The notes: generated by a model not told the origin, from the sequence alone. Counted from the stretch's first letter, positions 17,599 to 26,497 are shown. The stretch is 64,000 nucleotides of DNA from CAWBCI01 sp963787195 (GCA_963787195.1 CAWBCI010000006.1:97765-161764); one strand, 5' to 3'. Numbers and translations: made by a program.

Positions 17599-18729
17599 TC
17601 AAAGACGCCTTGAAAAAACCGGCAAGACCTGATCCTTCCATTGGCTGAAGCTGCCATCTGCAATTTTTTCCCGGGCTTGTCTGACAAGCCAGAGGAAGAA
17701 ACCCAGGTTATGTATGCTGGCTATCATAGGGGCCAGCATTTCTTTTGCTACGAAGAGATGGCGAAGATAAGCCCTGGTGCAGCTAAGGTCTATAGGCACT
17801 ATGGCGGCTTCATCCAGAGGGGAGAAATCATATTTCCATTTCTCGTTTCGCATATTCATCACCCCCTGTGAAGTAAAAAGCATACCATTCCTTCCATTGC
17901 GGGTAGGCATAACACAGTCGAACATATCTACCCCAAGGGAAATGCTATTTAAGATATTGGCAGGCGTCCCCACTCCCATGAGATAGCGAGGCTTGTCCTT
18001 AGGCAATATACTGCAAACCAGTTCCGTCATCTCATACATGGTTTCTTCAGGTTCCCCTACCGATAATCCGCCTATGGCATTTCCCTCAGCTCCTTTCGAG
18101 GCAATGTACTCCGCTGAGATGGTCCTGAGGTCTCTGAAGGCGCCTCCCTGGACTATCGGGAAGAGAGCCTGGCTATATCCATATTTTCCTTCTGTCTCAT
18201 TAAACCTGGCCATACAGCGGTCCAGCCAGCGATGCGTTAGTCTCATAGAATTTTCCACATATTCTTTCGGGCTCGGATGAGCCGGACATTCATCAAATGC
18301 CATCATGATATCGGCCCCGATTGATCGCTGTATATCCATTACCCTCTCAGGACTAAAAGTATGGCTGGAACCGTCAATATGGGAACGAAACAATACTCCT
18401 TCTTCAGTAAGCTTGCGGGTCCCGGCAAGTGAATAGACCTGGTAACCCCCGCTGTCAGTGAGGATAGGACCTGACCATCCATTGAATTTATGCAGCCCCC
18501 CGGCCTTTTCAATTACATCGGTTCCCGGTCGCAGGTAAAGATGATAAGTGTTTCCGAGGATGATTTTTGCTTTGACATCATCTTTCAGATCTTTGAAATG
18601 CACTGCTTTTACACTACCTGCTGTTCCAACCGGCATGAAAATCGGGGTCTCTATATTTCCGTGGTCGGTTTTAATCAGTCCGGCCCTTGCATTCGATTGT
18701 TTATCAGTATGTTCTATAGAAAAGTTCAT
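17599..18729 (-). CDS. tgt: tRNA-guanine(34) transglycosylase
   Basis: A 376-residue enzyme that swaps guanine 34 for preQ1 in tRNAs with GUN anticodons. Substrate-binding LTDSGGYQVYSLAG (about 90-103) and the catalytic-Asp region MFDCVMPTRNGRNG (about 270) are present. The canonical zinc motif CxCxxC...H is not seen: between SPLDEA and AYLRHLF there is a single Cys (DLSCTRAY), while the later His in SIHNLGF is kept. This may be a lineage feature. It is divergent from the glycosyltransferase gene across 63 bp and followed by the LptF/G-type gene. Confidence 0.94.
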   Translation of the reverse strand: MNFSIEHTDKQSNARAGLIKTDHGNIETPIFMPVGTAGSVKAVHFKDLKDDVKAKIILGNTYHLYLRPGTDVIEKAGGLHKFNGWSGPILTDSGGYQVYSLAGTRKLTEEGVLFRSHIDGSSHTFSPERVMDIQRSIGADIMMAFDECPAHPSPKEYVENSMRLTHRWLDRCMARFNETEGKYGYSQALFPIVQGGAFRDLRTISAEYIASKGAEGNAIGGLSVGEPEETMYEMTELVCSILPKDKPRYLMGVGTPANILNSISLGVDMFDCVMPTRNGRNGMLFTSQGVMNMRNEKWKYDFSPLDEAAIVPIDLSCTRAYLRHLFVAKEMLAPMIASIHNLGFFLWLVRQAREKIADGSFSQWKDQVLPVFSRRL

Positions 18730-18746
18730 TGTTAATAAATAATCAT

Positions 18747-18754
18747 CAAATATA
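18747..18754 (-). promoter_or_regulatory. -7 box for tgt
   Basis: TATATTTG on the minus strand lies 17 bp before the tgt ATG. A TTTA occurs about 19 bp upstream in place of TTTG. It overlaps the divergent promoter region of the glycosyltransferase gene. Confidence 0.5.
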
Positions 18755-18777
18755 ATTTTAATTCCTTAGGGAATAAA

Positions 18778-18785
18778 TAATTTTG
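18778..18785 (+). promoter_or_regulatory. -7 box for the glycosyltransferase/sigma pair
   Basis: TAATTTTG followed by GC lies 7 bp before the ATG at 18793. The -33 region is AT-rich (TTTT at 18756-18759, 18 bp spacer). The leader would be only a few nucleotides. Confidence 0.5.
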
Positions 18786-18792
18786 CGTCTAT

Positions 18793-19935
18793 ATGTTGCA
18801 GTATCCTTTAGACTTTAGTATTCGGGAGATCTTACCCTTCGCGATTTTCTGTCTGTTTGTATTCACATTGATGGTGCAACTGTTGTACTATTGGGTAATT
18901 TATGCCAGGCTTGCCTTCTATAGGGATAAATCTGTACCCGGACCGGATAAGCCTGTATCCGTGGTGATCTGTGCCCGGAATGAGTACCAGAAGCTACTCC
19001 AAAATCTTCCTTTAATCCTGGAACAGGATTATCCTGATTTTGAGGTTGTGGTTGTGAATGATTCATCGGATGACGATTCAATAGAACTGCTCGAATCCTT
19101 TGCCAAAGATTACAAGCATCTGAAGATATTTAACCTGGAAAGAAATCTGAATTTTTTCCAGGGTAAGAAATTTCCACTGGCTCTCGGGATAAAATCAGCT
19201 AAAAACGATCTGATCCTGCTTACCGATGCTGATTGCCGGCCATCGGGGCCCCATTGGATAAGGAATATGCAGGCCAGGTACGATGAAAACACTGAGATCG
19301 TTTTGGGTTACGGGGCCTATGAAAAGAAATTCGGCCTGCTGAATATGCTGATCCGTTATGATGCTTTCTATATAGCGATTCAGTATCTGTCGTTTTCACT
19401 GTCCAAAATGACTTATATGGGGGTTGGCAGAAATCTTTCATACAGCCGCCAGTTATTTTACAGAAATAAAGGCTTTACAGGGCATTACCGGCTCCTGTCC
19501 GGAGATGATGACCTCTTTATAAATAAGGTGTCGAACCGGCGGAATACCCGGATTGAAATAGACCATGGAAGCCATACCATCTCTTCTGTTAAAGCTTCTT
19601 TGGGTCAATGGCTTTTTCAGAAAAAAAGACATTATTCTACAGCTAAATATTATCGTTCCGGGATTAAATTTCTTTTATCTTTCAATTATCTAAGTAAACT
19701 TACGTTTTATCTTACTTTTATTATTCTGATTGTCTTAAAATATAATTATTTTTATGCCTTGGGGGCTTTAGGAGCCTTTATACTGTCACATTTTGTTGTG
19801 ATTAAATTTTGTGCTGATAAACTGAATGAAAAAGACCTTACCATCCTGTCTATTTTCCTGGAGTTGATGCTGATGGTGATAAGTCCTTTCGTTTATTTGT
19901 CGAATATAATCAATAAGACTGACCGATGGAGCTGA
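18793..19935 (+). CDS. Family 2 glycosyltransferase, membrane-bound
   Basis: A 380-residue GT-A fold transferase. An N-terminal membrane segment lies at about 14-36. The GT2 core follows with VVICARNE, VVNDSSDDDS and the metal-binding DAD in LLTDADCRP (about 138-146). Two to three C-terminal membrane segments lie from about 300 to 372. The sugar and acceptor are not predictable; envelope polysaccharide or glycolipid synthesis is likely from the topology. Its 3' end overlaps the ATG of the following sigma factor by 10 bp, so the two are translated from one message. Confidence 0.88.
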   Translation: MLQYPLDFSIREILPFAIFCLFVFTLMVQLLYYWVIYARLAFYRDKSVPGPDKPVSVVICARNEYQKLLQNLPLILEQDYPDFEVVVVNDSSDDDSIELLESFAKDYKHLKIFNLERNLNFFQGKKFPLALGIKSAKNDLILLTDADCRPSGPHWIRNMQARYDENTEIVLGYGAYEKKFGLLNMLIRYDAFYIAIQYLSFSLSKMTYMGVGRNLSYSRQLFYRNKGFTGHYRLLSGDDDLFINKVSNRRNTRIEIDHGSHTISSVKASLGQWLFQKKRHYSTAKYYRSGIKFLLSFNYLSKLTFYLTFIILIVLKYNYFYALGALGAFILSHFVVIKFCADKLNEKDLTILSIFLELMLMVISPFVYLSNIINKTDRWS

Positions 19936-20537
19936 AATATCAACTGACAGAAAAAGGACTTAGGGACTACCAGTTGGTAAAAGCGGCCCTTCAAAGCGGG
20001 GACAGAACGGCCTATGCCGATCTGATGAATAATTACCGGGATACGCTTTATTTTATGCTCCTTAAGATGACAAGGAACCCGGAAGACGCGGATGATCTTA
20101 CCATCGAAGCTTTTGGGAAAGCTTTTAAAAATCTGCACCAGTATTCACCCGATTATGCGTTCAGTACCTGGCTTTTTAAAATCGCTTCCAATAATTGTAT
20201 TGATTTTCTCCGGAAAAGAAGACAAGATAGCAATCTGTCACTTCACTCACTTGATACAGGGCAGGAGGGAAGTGACCTCTCGGACTTGGTTCCTTCGGAG
20301 ACTCCGGATCCGGAAGAAACCTTCATAAAGCAGCAGAAGATAGATACTATGCACCTGGTTGTGGAAAAACTGAAACCTCATTATCGGCAACTTATTGAAC
20401 TCAGATATTATAAGGAATATTCCTATGAAGAGATAGCCGATGAGCTGAGTTTACCGCTCGGGACCGTGAAAGCCCAGCTCTTCAGGGCCAGGGAATTTCT
20501 CTATAATATTTTAAAGGAGCATCACGGGAAATTCTGA
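19926..20537 (+). CDS. ECF-type RNA polymerase sigma factor
   Basis: A 203-residue group IV sigma factor. Region 2 spans about 28-100 (DADDLTIEAFGKAFKNL and FSTWLFKIASNNCIDFLR) and region 4 about 140-195, with the helix-turn-helix YSYEEIADELSLPLGTVKAQL. A linker of about 40 acidic residues joins them. No anti-sigma gene follows; the next gene is a coiled-coil lipoprotein 174 bp away. Translational overlap with the upstream glycosyltransferase suggests a shared envelope-related role, which is inference. The N-terminal 20 residues before region 2 are not recognised. Confidence 0.93.
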   Translation: MELKYQLTEKGLRDYQLVKAALQSGDRTAYADLMNNYRDTLYFMLLKMTRNPEDADDLTIEAFGKAFKNLHQYSPDYAFSTWLFKIASNNCIDFLRKRRQDSNLSLHSLDTGQEGSDLSDLVPSETPDPEETFIKQQKIDTMHLVVEKLKPHYRQLIELRYYKEYSYEEIADELSLPLGTVKAQLFRAREFLYNILKEHHGKF

Positions 20538-20700
20538 TCCTTAATATTATACTTCCAAAAAAAGAACAATCTGGTACATCCTTTTTCATTTCTTATTTGT
20601 TAATTATTTATATTTACATTTCATCAATATTTTTATTAAATTTATTGAGGAAGTCAAAATTAATTTCCAATACTACTTCATCCATAAAAATTATTAAATC

Positions 20701-20707
20701 AAGGAGG
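20701..20707 (+). promoter_or_regulatory. Strong Shine-Dalgarno sequence (AAGGAGG)
   Basis: AAGGAGG lies 4 bp before the ATG at 20712. Nearly all other genes in the window have no such site, as usual in Bacteroidota, so this gene stands out and its start is well fixed. The 174-bp leader upstream is very AT-rich with no clear promoter box. Confidence 0.7.
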
Positions 20708-20711
20708 AAAT

Positions 20712-21590
20712 ATGAAACTTATTAAATGGAGTCTTGCAGTGATAATACTGATAGCATTTTCAACAAGCTGCACGAGTAAAAAATCAAAAGAACAAATTCA
20801 GAACCTGACCGAAGAAAATAGTCGCCTTAAAAATGATTCTATTGTCAGAGATTCCACGCTGAACGAAATGTTCAACTCTTTCAATTCGATTGAAGCTAAT
20901 CTATCGATGATCACATCCAAAGAACAGGCTATTTCATCCAATTCCGGTAGTCCGAATGAACTCAATAAAGAAGTCAGGCAGAGGATTATGGATGAAATTA
21001 AAGTCATCAATTACCTCATGGATGAAAACAATAAGAAAATTTCTGACCTGAAAAATCAACTGAAGAAATCAGGTTCAAAGAACAAAGCACTTCTTGAGAC
21101 TATCACCCTGTTGGAGAACCAGATGTCAGACAAAGATCAGCAAATTGAAGGTTTGAAAGATCAGCTGTCGAAGCTGAATTTCACTGTTGAAACCCTGAAT
21201 GCGCAGGTGAATGACCTTCAAACCGAGGCAACCCGTCAACTTCAGATGATTGATATGCAGAGTAGTGAAATTGACAGCCTCAACTGGGTATGGTATGCGG
21301 TTGGAACCAAAAAGAACCTTACCGAAGAAGGAATAGTGGAAAAAGATGGAAAATTTCTTAGTGGTGGCCGTAAACTGGCCCATCAAATAAACCTGGGAAG
21401 ATTTATCCAGGGCGATCAGAGGGAATTGAAAGAGGTACCCGTGAATAGCGAAAAAGCTGTTCTTATAACCCCGCATCCTGAAAATTCATATCGTTTCAAT
21501 AGAAATGATAAAGTGATCCTGAGCCTGCAAATTATAAATCCGGTTGATTTCTGGAAATCTTCACGCTTTCTGGTTATACAAACCAAATAG
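20712..21590 (+). CDS. Coiled-coil lipoprotein, Cbp1-like
   Basis: A 292-residue lipoprotein: the signal ends STSC (Cys20). Residues about 28-195 form heptad-rich coiled coil (repeated QIxxL and LKxQL spacing). The C-terminal 95 residues form a compact domain with VWYAVGTKKNLTEEGIVEK and KAVLITPHPENSYRF. Similar Bacteroidota proteins are annotated as Cbp1-family collagen-binding adhesins. That name comes from distant homologues and should not be taken as function here. A strong ribosome binding site precedes it and a terminator follows 24 bp after the stop. Confidence 0.75.
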   Translation: MKLIKWSLAVIILIAFSTSCTSKKSKEQIQNLTEENSRLKNDSIVRDSTLNEMFNSFNSIEANLSMITSKEQAISSNSGSPNELNKEVRQRIMDEIKVINYLMDENNKKISDLKNQLKKSGSKNKALLETITLLENQMSDKDQQIEGLKDQLSKLNFTVETLNAQVNDLQTEATRQLQMIDMQSSEIDSLNWVWYAVGTKKNLTEEGIVEKDGKFLSGGRKLAHQINLGRFIQGDQRELKEVPVNSEKAVLITPHPENSYRFNRNDKVILSLQIINPVDFWKSSRFLVIQTK

Positions 21591-21613
21591 AAGCTGAAGA
21601 TATTTATCATATC

Positions 21614-21650
21614 AAGCCGGTTTGGCCCTCAGTTGCCGAACCGGCTTTTT
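21614..21650 (+). terminator. Rho-independent terminator after the coiled-coil lipoprotein
   Basis: A perfect 9-bp stem, AAGCCGGTT (21614-21622) with AACCGGCTT (21639-21647), is followed by a T-run. The loop is 16 nt. Confidence 0.85.
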
Positions 21651-21715
21651 CTGTTTACCGGAAAACCTTTCCCAAATTTCAATCTTGTTTGCTATATCGG
21701 GCTATAGAAAATATG

Positions 21716-21723
21716 TAATTTTG
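21716..21723 (+). promoter_or_regulatory. -7 box for hutU
   Basis: TAATTTTG lies 39 bp before the hutU ATG. A TTTG at 21688-21691 is 24 bp upstream, longer than ideal. Confidence 0.5.
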
Positions 21724-21762
21724 GTCCGGAAATGAAGGGTCAAACCAATATCAGGGAAAATC

Positions 21763-23769
21763 ATGGGAATAATAAATTTTAAAGAAGCCATATTGCAGGG
21801 CATCCCGGCAGATTTACCGGAACTTCCTGCCTACGACACTACTGTCAGCCATGCACCACGGCGTAAAGATATTCTCAATCAGTCGGAGAAAAGACTTGCT
21901 TTGAGAAATGCTCTGAGGTATTTTAAGCCTGAACATCATGCTGTTCTGGCAAAGGAATTTGTTCAGGAACTGGAGCATTATGGCAGAATTTATATGTATC
22001 GCTTCAGGCCATCATATAAGATGTATGCAAGACCTGTTGAAGAATATCCCCATCGTTCAGCGAAGGCTGCAGCTATCATGCTGATGATACAGAATAACCT
22101 TGACCCGGCGGTAGCGCAGCATCCTCATGAACTGATCACCTACGGGGGTAATGGAGCAGTTTTTCAAAACTGGGCACAGTACCTTCTCACGATGAAATAC
22201 CTTGCTGAAATGACTGAGGAGCAAACTCTTGTTATGTACTCCGGCCATCCCATGGGGCTTTTCCCTTCCCATAAAGATGCCCCCCGGCTTATTATTACAA
22301 ATGGCATGGTCATCCCGAATTATTCAAGCCAGGACGACTGGGAGCGCTTCAATGCTCTCGGGGTTTCTCAATATGGACAGATGACCGCAGGATCTTATAT
22401 GTACATTGGCCCCCAGGGAATAGTACATGGAACTACCATCACGGTATTGAATGCCGGGCGAAGGCTTAAAACGGGTGATGGGAGCCTGGCCGGAAAAGTA
22501 TTTGTGACATCAGGACTGGGAGGGATGTCGGGTGCCCAGGCTAAAGCTGCAGTAATTGCGGGGGCTATCGGTGTAGTTGCCGAGATAAATCCTGTGGTTG
22601 TTGAAAAGAGGCATTCCCAGTCCTGGGTCGATGAAGTGTATTATGATATGGATGCTTTATTCAGAAGAATTGATAAAGCCCGCTCAGGTTTTGAAGCTGT
22701 TTCTCTTGCCTTTGTTGGTAATATTGTTGATTTATGGGAAAATATGGCGGAAAAACATATCAAGGTCGAATTAGGCTCTGACCAGACCTCCCTCCACAAT
22801 CCCTGGGCCGGTGGTTATTACCCGGCCGGCCTGAGCTATGAAGAATCGAATCTGATGATGGTTGAAGATCCGGAAAAATTCAGGGAGATGGTGAAGAGGT
22901 CCCTGATAAGGCAGGTCAAGGCAATCAATGCCCTTAGTTCACAAGGTCTTTATTTCTGGGATTACGGCAATGCTTTTCTGCTGGAAGCCGGCAGGGCAGG
23001 TGCCGATGTGATGCTTGCCGACGGGACTTATCGCTATCCATCATATGTACAGGATATTATGGGCCCTATTTGTTTTGATTATGGCTTCGGGCCTTTCAGG
23101 TGGGTTTGTACTTCCGGTGATCCGCAGGACCTTCGCACAAGCGACCGGATTGCCGGGGATATACTGGAGGAAATGGCTGCAAACGCTCCTGAGGAGATCC
23201 GGCAACAACTTAATGATAACCTGATCTGGATCAGGGCAGCTGAAAGCAATAAGCTGGTTGTTGGTTCTCAGGCCAGGATACTTTATGCCGATTGCGAAGG
23301 CCGGACCAGGATTGCAGATGCCTTTAACCGGGCCATAAAAGAAGGGAAAATAAGCGGACCAGTCGTTCTGGGCCGTGATCACCATGATGTTTCGGGAACT
23401 GATTCACCTTACCGTGAAACTTCAAATATCTATGACGGATCAAGTTTTACCGCAGATATGGCCATACAAAATGTTATTGGGGATTCATTCAGGGGTGCTA
23501 CCTGGGTGTCGATCCATAATGGCGGCGGTGTTGGTTGGGGAGAAGTTATCAACGGAGGTTTCGGAATGGTCCTGGATGGCTCGGAAGATGCCGAAAGGCG
23601 ACTGAAAATGATGCTCCACTGGGATGTGAATAACGGCATCGCAAGAAGGGGATGGGCCAGGAATCCGGGAGCTCTCTTTGCCATCAGGCGGGCGATGGAA
23701 AATGAGCCATTACTGAAAGTGACCCTTCCGAACCTGGCGGACGATAAGCTTATTAACGGTTTTTTCTGA
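21763..23769 (+). CDS. hutU: Urocanate hydratase
   Basis: A 668-residue enzyme converting urocanate to imidazolonepropionate in histidine degradation, using NAD+ as a tightly bound electrophile. The NAD-binding GLGGMSGAQAKAAV lies near residue 247, LGSDQTSLHNPWAGGYYP near 338 and the catalytic-region GPICFDYGFGPFRWVC near 432-447. It is about 110 residues longer than the proteobacterial form, as in other Bacteroidota homologues. No other hut gene is in the window, so the rest of the pathway must be elsewhere. A shared terminator separates it from the convergent Omp28-like gene. Confidence 0.96.
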   Translation: MGIINFKEAILQGIPADLPELPAYDTTVSHAPRRKDILNQSEKRLALRNALRYFKPEHHAVLAKEFVQELEHYGRIYMYRFRPSYKMYARPVEEYPHRSAKAAAIMLMIQNNLDPAVAQHPHELITYGGNGAVFQNWAQYLLTMKYLAEMTEEQTLVMYSGHPMGLFPSHKDAPRLIITNGMVIPNYSSQDDWERFNALGVSQYGQMTAGSYMYIGPQGIVHGTTITVLNAGRRLKTGDGSLAGKVFVTSGLGGMSGAQAKAAVIAGAIGVVAEINPVVVEKRHSQSWVDEVYYDMDALFRRIDKARSGFEAVSLAFVGNIVDLWENMAEKHIKVELGSDQTSLHNPWAGGYYPAGLSYEESNLMMVEDPEKFREMVKRSLIRQVKAINALSSQGLYFWDYGNAFLLEAGRAGADVMLADGTYRYPSYVQDIMGPICFDYGFGPFRWVCTSGDPQDLRTSDRIAGDILEEMAANAPEEIRQQLNDNLIWIRAAESNKLVVGSQARILYADCEGRTRIADAFNRAIKEGKISGPVVLGRDHHDVSGTDSPYRETSNIYDGSSFTADMAIQNVIGDSFRGATWVSIHNGGGVGWGEVINGGFGMVLDGSEDAERRLKMMLHWDVNNGIARRGWARNPGALFAIRRAMENEPLLKVTLPNLADDKLINGFF

Positions 23770-23791
23770 GGATTACTGAGAATTATCCAGG

Positions 23792-23833
23792 AAAAAAAAG
23801 AGGACAATCTGTCAATGATTGCCCTCTTTTTTT
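23792..23833. terminator. Bidirectional terminator between hutU and the Omp28-like gene
   Basis: A long stem with one mismatch, AAAGAGG-A-CAATC against GATTG-C-CCTCTTT, has a 7-nt loop. It is flanked by A-runs on the left and T-runs on the right, so it can act in both directions. Confidence 0.85.
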
Positions 23834-23849
23834 ACAATATAAAATCAAT

Positions 23850-25505
23850 TTATTTTACAGTTAGTTTACCGCTGTATGCAAGTTTTGCTGCAGTCAGGTT
23901 ATATAAATAAAGTCCTGGTTTCAACTTACTCCCGTCAATAATTAAAGTATGAGGGCCCTTGCTCATGACTCCGGGCTGATCATTGATAAGCATTTGTCCG
24001 TTGAGATTATAAACTTTAAATATTACAGGTGATTCTTCATCCAGGTTAAAGGACAGTTCAGATTTTCCGGAGAAGGGGTTTGGCCTGACAAGTATTTCAG
24101 GCGAATTGGCAATTTCAGGAATACCTACTGCATCCGTCCTGTTAAAATCTACGCTGAGTTCTGATCCGAAGCCGATGCCTTGTATTATTGTATTATTTGT
24201 TCCGTAATACAGCATGAAAAATCCGGGAGCAAGCAGTCCGTTACCTCCACTATCAAAAATATTGAAGGTGTAACAGTCTTCAACAGGAAGATCAAATGTT
24301 TCCTGTACCATTTGTCCTGAAGTAGTATAAGGTCCTCCTGAGTATAATATATCGCCGGCTGAGTTAATTATCTGCCAGGTGGTTTCACCCGGATTGGCAT
24401 CGGTCCGCAATATAAGCTTCACTGTGTTCGGGGTTATCATAGCTGCCGGTACATTTGCCGTATATATATCATTACTGGTACATTCATCCGGGTTTCCGTC
24501 AGGGTTCTCCGACTGGATTATGATCTGGTTATCGCCTTCAACCGGGAAGCTGATGGCTGGGAGGCTGATGTCCTCAGATTGTAAATAATCAAGGTTACCG
24601 CTCCAGGTATAAGTCTGTTGGTCCCCTCCATTTACGCTGTATACCAGGTTCAGGCTTGTAAGGGACTGGCTTCCCAAATTACGGATAGTTGTGCCGGGGC
24701 TAAAAGTACCATCACATGTGGTGGTGGGAAGATTTTCAATGGTCTTTACAGCTGCATCATATTCATATTCAGGACTGAAATCAAGCAGCGAAAGTTTGGT
24801 GCCCTGGAATATTTCTTTGGTACTAAGGTCCTGCAAAAAAACCACCAGTTCGCAATTTTCAAAGACCCAGCTGGGATCAAGCGAAAACTGCAGGTCGAGC
24901 GTTTGAGTATTACCTCCTGAGAAATCCAGCACGGTGCCATTTTGATCGGGCATCATATCCCTTTCAACAAAATCTATCTTGTCTTGACCAAACCAGGATA
25001 CCATTATCTCAGATTCAGTCAGCACTGCCATAAGCCGTAGATTGGAGCTTGTATTTGTTCCTACTTTTTCAATATTGATATGTGCAGTAAAGTCAGTAAG
25101 GCAAGTATGGGTTCCTGTCACATCAAGGGAAAAGGCAGAGGCAATTGCCATACGCTGGTTGACTTTAGGGAAATAGGTGGAGAACATACTCTGGGTGGTG
25201 CTTCCTCCGACAACTGATATTACTCCGTCGAAATTAGCAGTAGGAAAACCTGTTATGTTGTAAAATGAATTCCGGGCGTTGGAAAAAGCATTGGTATAAG
25301 CATCTCCGTTATGATTTTCCACAACAGCCACATCGTATCCGGCGCTGATCAGATCATCAGCACCCATGGCTGCTCCCGGACAATACTGGCACCATGTACC
25401 GGTCCCAATTTCAAGGATGACCTTATCGCGGGGAACTGTGTTCTGCGCAAATATCGAGAAACTTGCTAATAGAATAATGACAAGGGTAGTGATCATTGTT
25501 TTCAT
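23850..25505 (-). CDS. Omp28-related secreted protein with T9SS sorting domain
   Basis: A 551-residue secreted protein. The signal peptide (1-20) ends IFAQ. An Omp28-like, thioredoxin-fold domain follows with GTWCQYCPGA (CxxC near residues 38-41) and ITGFPTANFDG. A middle beta-rich region precedes a C-terminal type A T9SS sorting domain of about 80 residues (VRPNPFSGKSELSF, then VYNLNGQML and LKPGLYLYNLT). The cargo should pass the outer membrane by the type IX system. A redox or disulfide role is suggested only by the CxxC. It shares a terminator with hutU. Confidence 0.87.
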   Translation of the reverse strand: MKTMITTLVIILLASFSIFAQNTVPRDKVILEIGTGTWCQYCPGAAMGADDLISAGYDVAVVENHNGDAYTNAFSNARNSFYNITGFPTANFDGVISVVGGSTTQSMFSTYFPKVNQRMAIASAFSLDVTGTHTCLTDFTAHINIEKVGTNTSSNLRLMAVLTESEIMVSWFGQDKIDFVERDMMPDQNGTVLDFSGGNTQTLDLQFSLDPSWVFENCELVVFLQDLSTKEIFQGTKLSLLDFSPEYEYDAAVKTIENLPTTTCDGTFSPGTTIRNLGSQSLTSLNLVYSVNGGDQQTYTWSGNLDYLQSEDISLPAISFPVEGDNQIIIQSENPDGNPDECTSNDIYTANVPAAMITPNTVKLILRTDANPGETTWQIINSAGDILYSGGPYTTSGQMVQETFDLPVEDCYTFNIFDSGGNGLLAPGFFMLYYGTNNTIIQGIGFGSELSVDFNRTDAVGIPEIANSPEILVRPNPFSGKSELSFNLDEESPVIFKVYNLNGQMLINDQPGVMSKGPHTLIIDGSKLKPGLYLYNLTAAKLAYSGKLTVK

Positions 25506-25662
25506 AGAATGATAATTTTAGTTATTTCAAAGATGCCATAAAAGTACAAAATTTTATATGGAATTATCAGCCTTTGTATTATTTCAATATAGATAGGATT
25601 ATTTCGAATTTCATTTTTGTTAAGATATGTTAAGTATTTATTATGAGATAATAAAATATTTG

Positions 25663-25670
25663 TAAATTTG
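25663..25670 (+). promoter_or_regulatory. -7 box for the small T9SS cargo gene
   Basis: TAAATTTG followed by GC-like CA lies 43 bp before the ATG at 25714. A -33 element is weak (TTTA at 25637-25640, 22 bp away). Confidence 0.45.
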
Positions 25671-25713
25671 CAGGCAGTATGATAAATGAGTATAATGTTC
25701 TAATACTTAAACT

Positions 25714-26448
25714 ATGAAAAAAATATTACTATTGGCACTTTCAGTTACTTTAACGGCCGGATTGCAAGCTCAGAGCCTTTCACTTTCCTATTCAGGAGGC
25801 CCAATTCAGCCGGGTTCCACCATACAGATAATGGGTAATCCCATGGATGACCCGATTCAAATGGATATTCAGACAACCAATAATACAAGTGTTCCTGTTT
25901 CAGTGAAAATCCGTAAAATAATTAATGCGGGCGATACTATTAGCGGGACAACTAACACATTTTGCTGGGGAGTCTGCTATCCGCCGAATATTTACCTGAG
26001 TCCGAATGCCCTGACTATTGATCCGGGTGCCACTGTCGACGAATTTGACGGGGATTACACTCCCGCAGGCATTAATGGCATTTCCACTATTTCATATGTC
26101 TTCTTTAATACAGCAGATACAAATGATGCAGTAAAAGTTACAGTGCAATATAACGCCAGTCCTACCGGTGTTGCTGAAAAATTGTTGGAAAAAGTGAACT
26201 TTTCAAGTGCCTATCCGAACCCTGCCAGCAAGAACGTAAACTTTAACTATTCGCTGCCTGTTGATTTCAATAGTGCTAATTTGACTATCAGTAATATACT
26301 CGGTACTGTGGTGAGAGAGGTAAAAATTAATAATATATCAGGTAGTCTCCAAATACCGGTGAGTGAACTTTCAGATGGTATTTATTTTTATTCTCTTAAA
26401 GTGAATGAACAATTATTATTGACCAAGAAAATGATTGTTCGTCATTAA
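25714..26448 (+). CDS. Small secreted protein with T9SS sorting domain
   Basis: A 244-residue protein with a signal peptide (ending GLQAQ, residue 20), a beta-rich domain of about 130 residues with the pair CWGVC, and a C-terminal type A sorting domain. The sorting domain starts AYPNPASKNVNF near residue 167 and includes ELSDGIYFYSLKVN. The central domain resembles immunoglobulin-like or periplasmic assembly-type beta-sandwiches, and I do not recognise its family. It stands alone between its own promoter region and a strong bidirectional terminator. Export through the type IX system is expected. Confidence 0.82.
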   Translation: MKKILLLALSVTLTAGLQAQSLSLSYSGGPIQPGSTIQIMGNPMDDPIQMDIQTTNNTSVPVSVKIRKIINAGDTISGTTNTFCWGVCYPPNIYLSPNALTIDPGATVDEFDGDYTPAGINGISTISYVFFNTADTNDAVKVTVQYNASPTGVAEKLLEKVNFSSAYPNPASKNVNFNYSLPVDFNSANLTISNILGTVVREVKINNISGSLQIPVSELSDGIYFYSLKVNEQLLLTKKMIVRH

Positions 26449-26466
26449 TAATGATTTAAAGACATT

Positions 26467-26497
26467 AAAAAAGCCGGGTATTTACCCGGCTTTTTTT
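26467..26497. terminator. Bidirectional terminator between the T9SS cargo gene and metK
   Basis: A perfect inverted repeat, AAAAAAGCCGGGTA and TACCCGGCTTTTTT around a central TT, with A-run and T-run flanks. It serves the plus gene ending 26448 and metK ending 26516. Confidence 0.9.
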
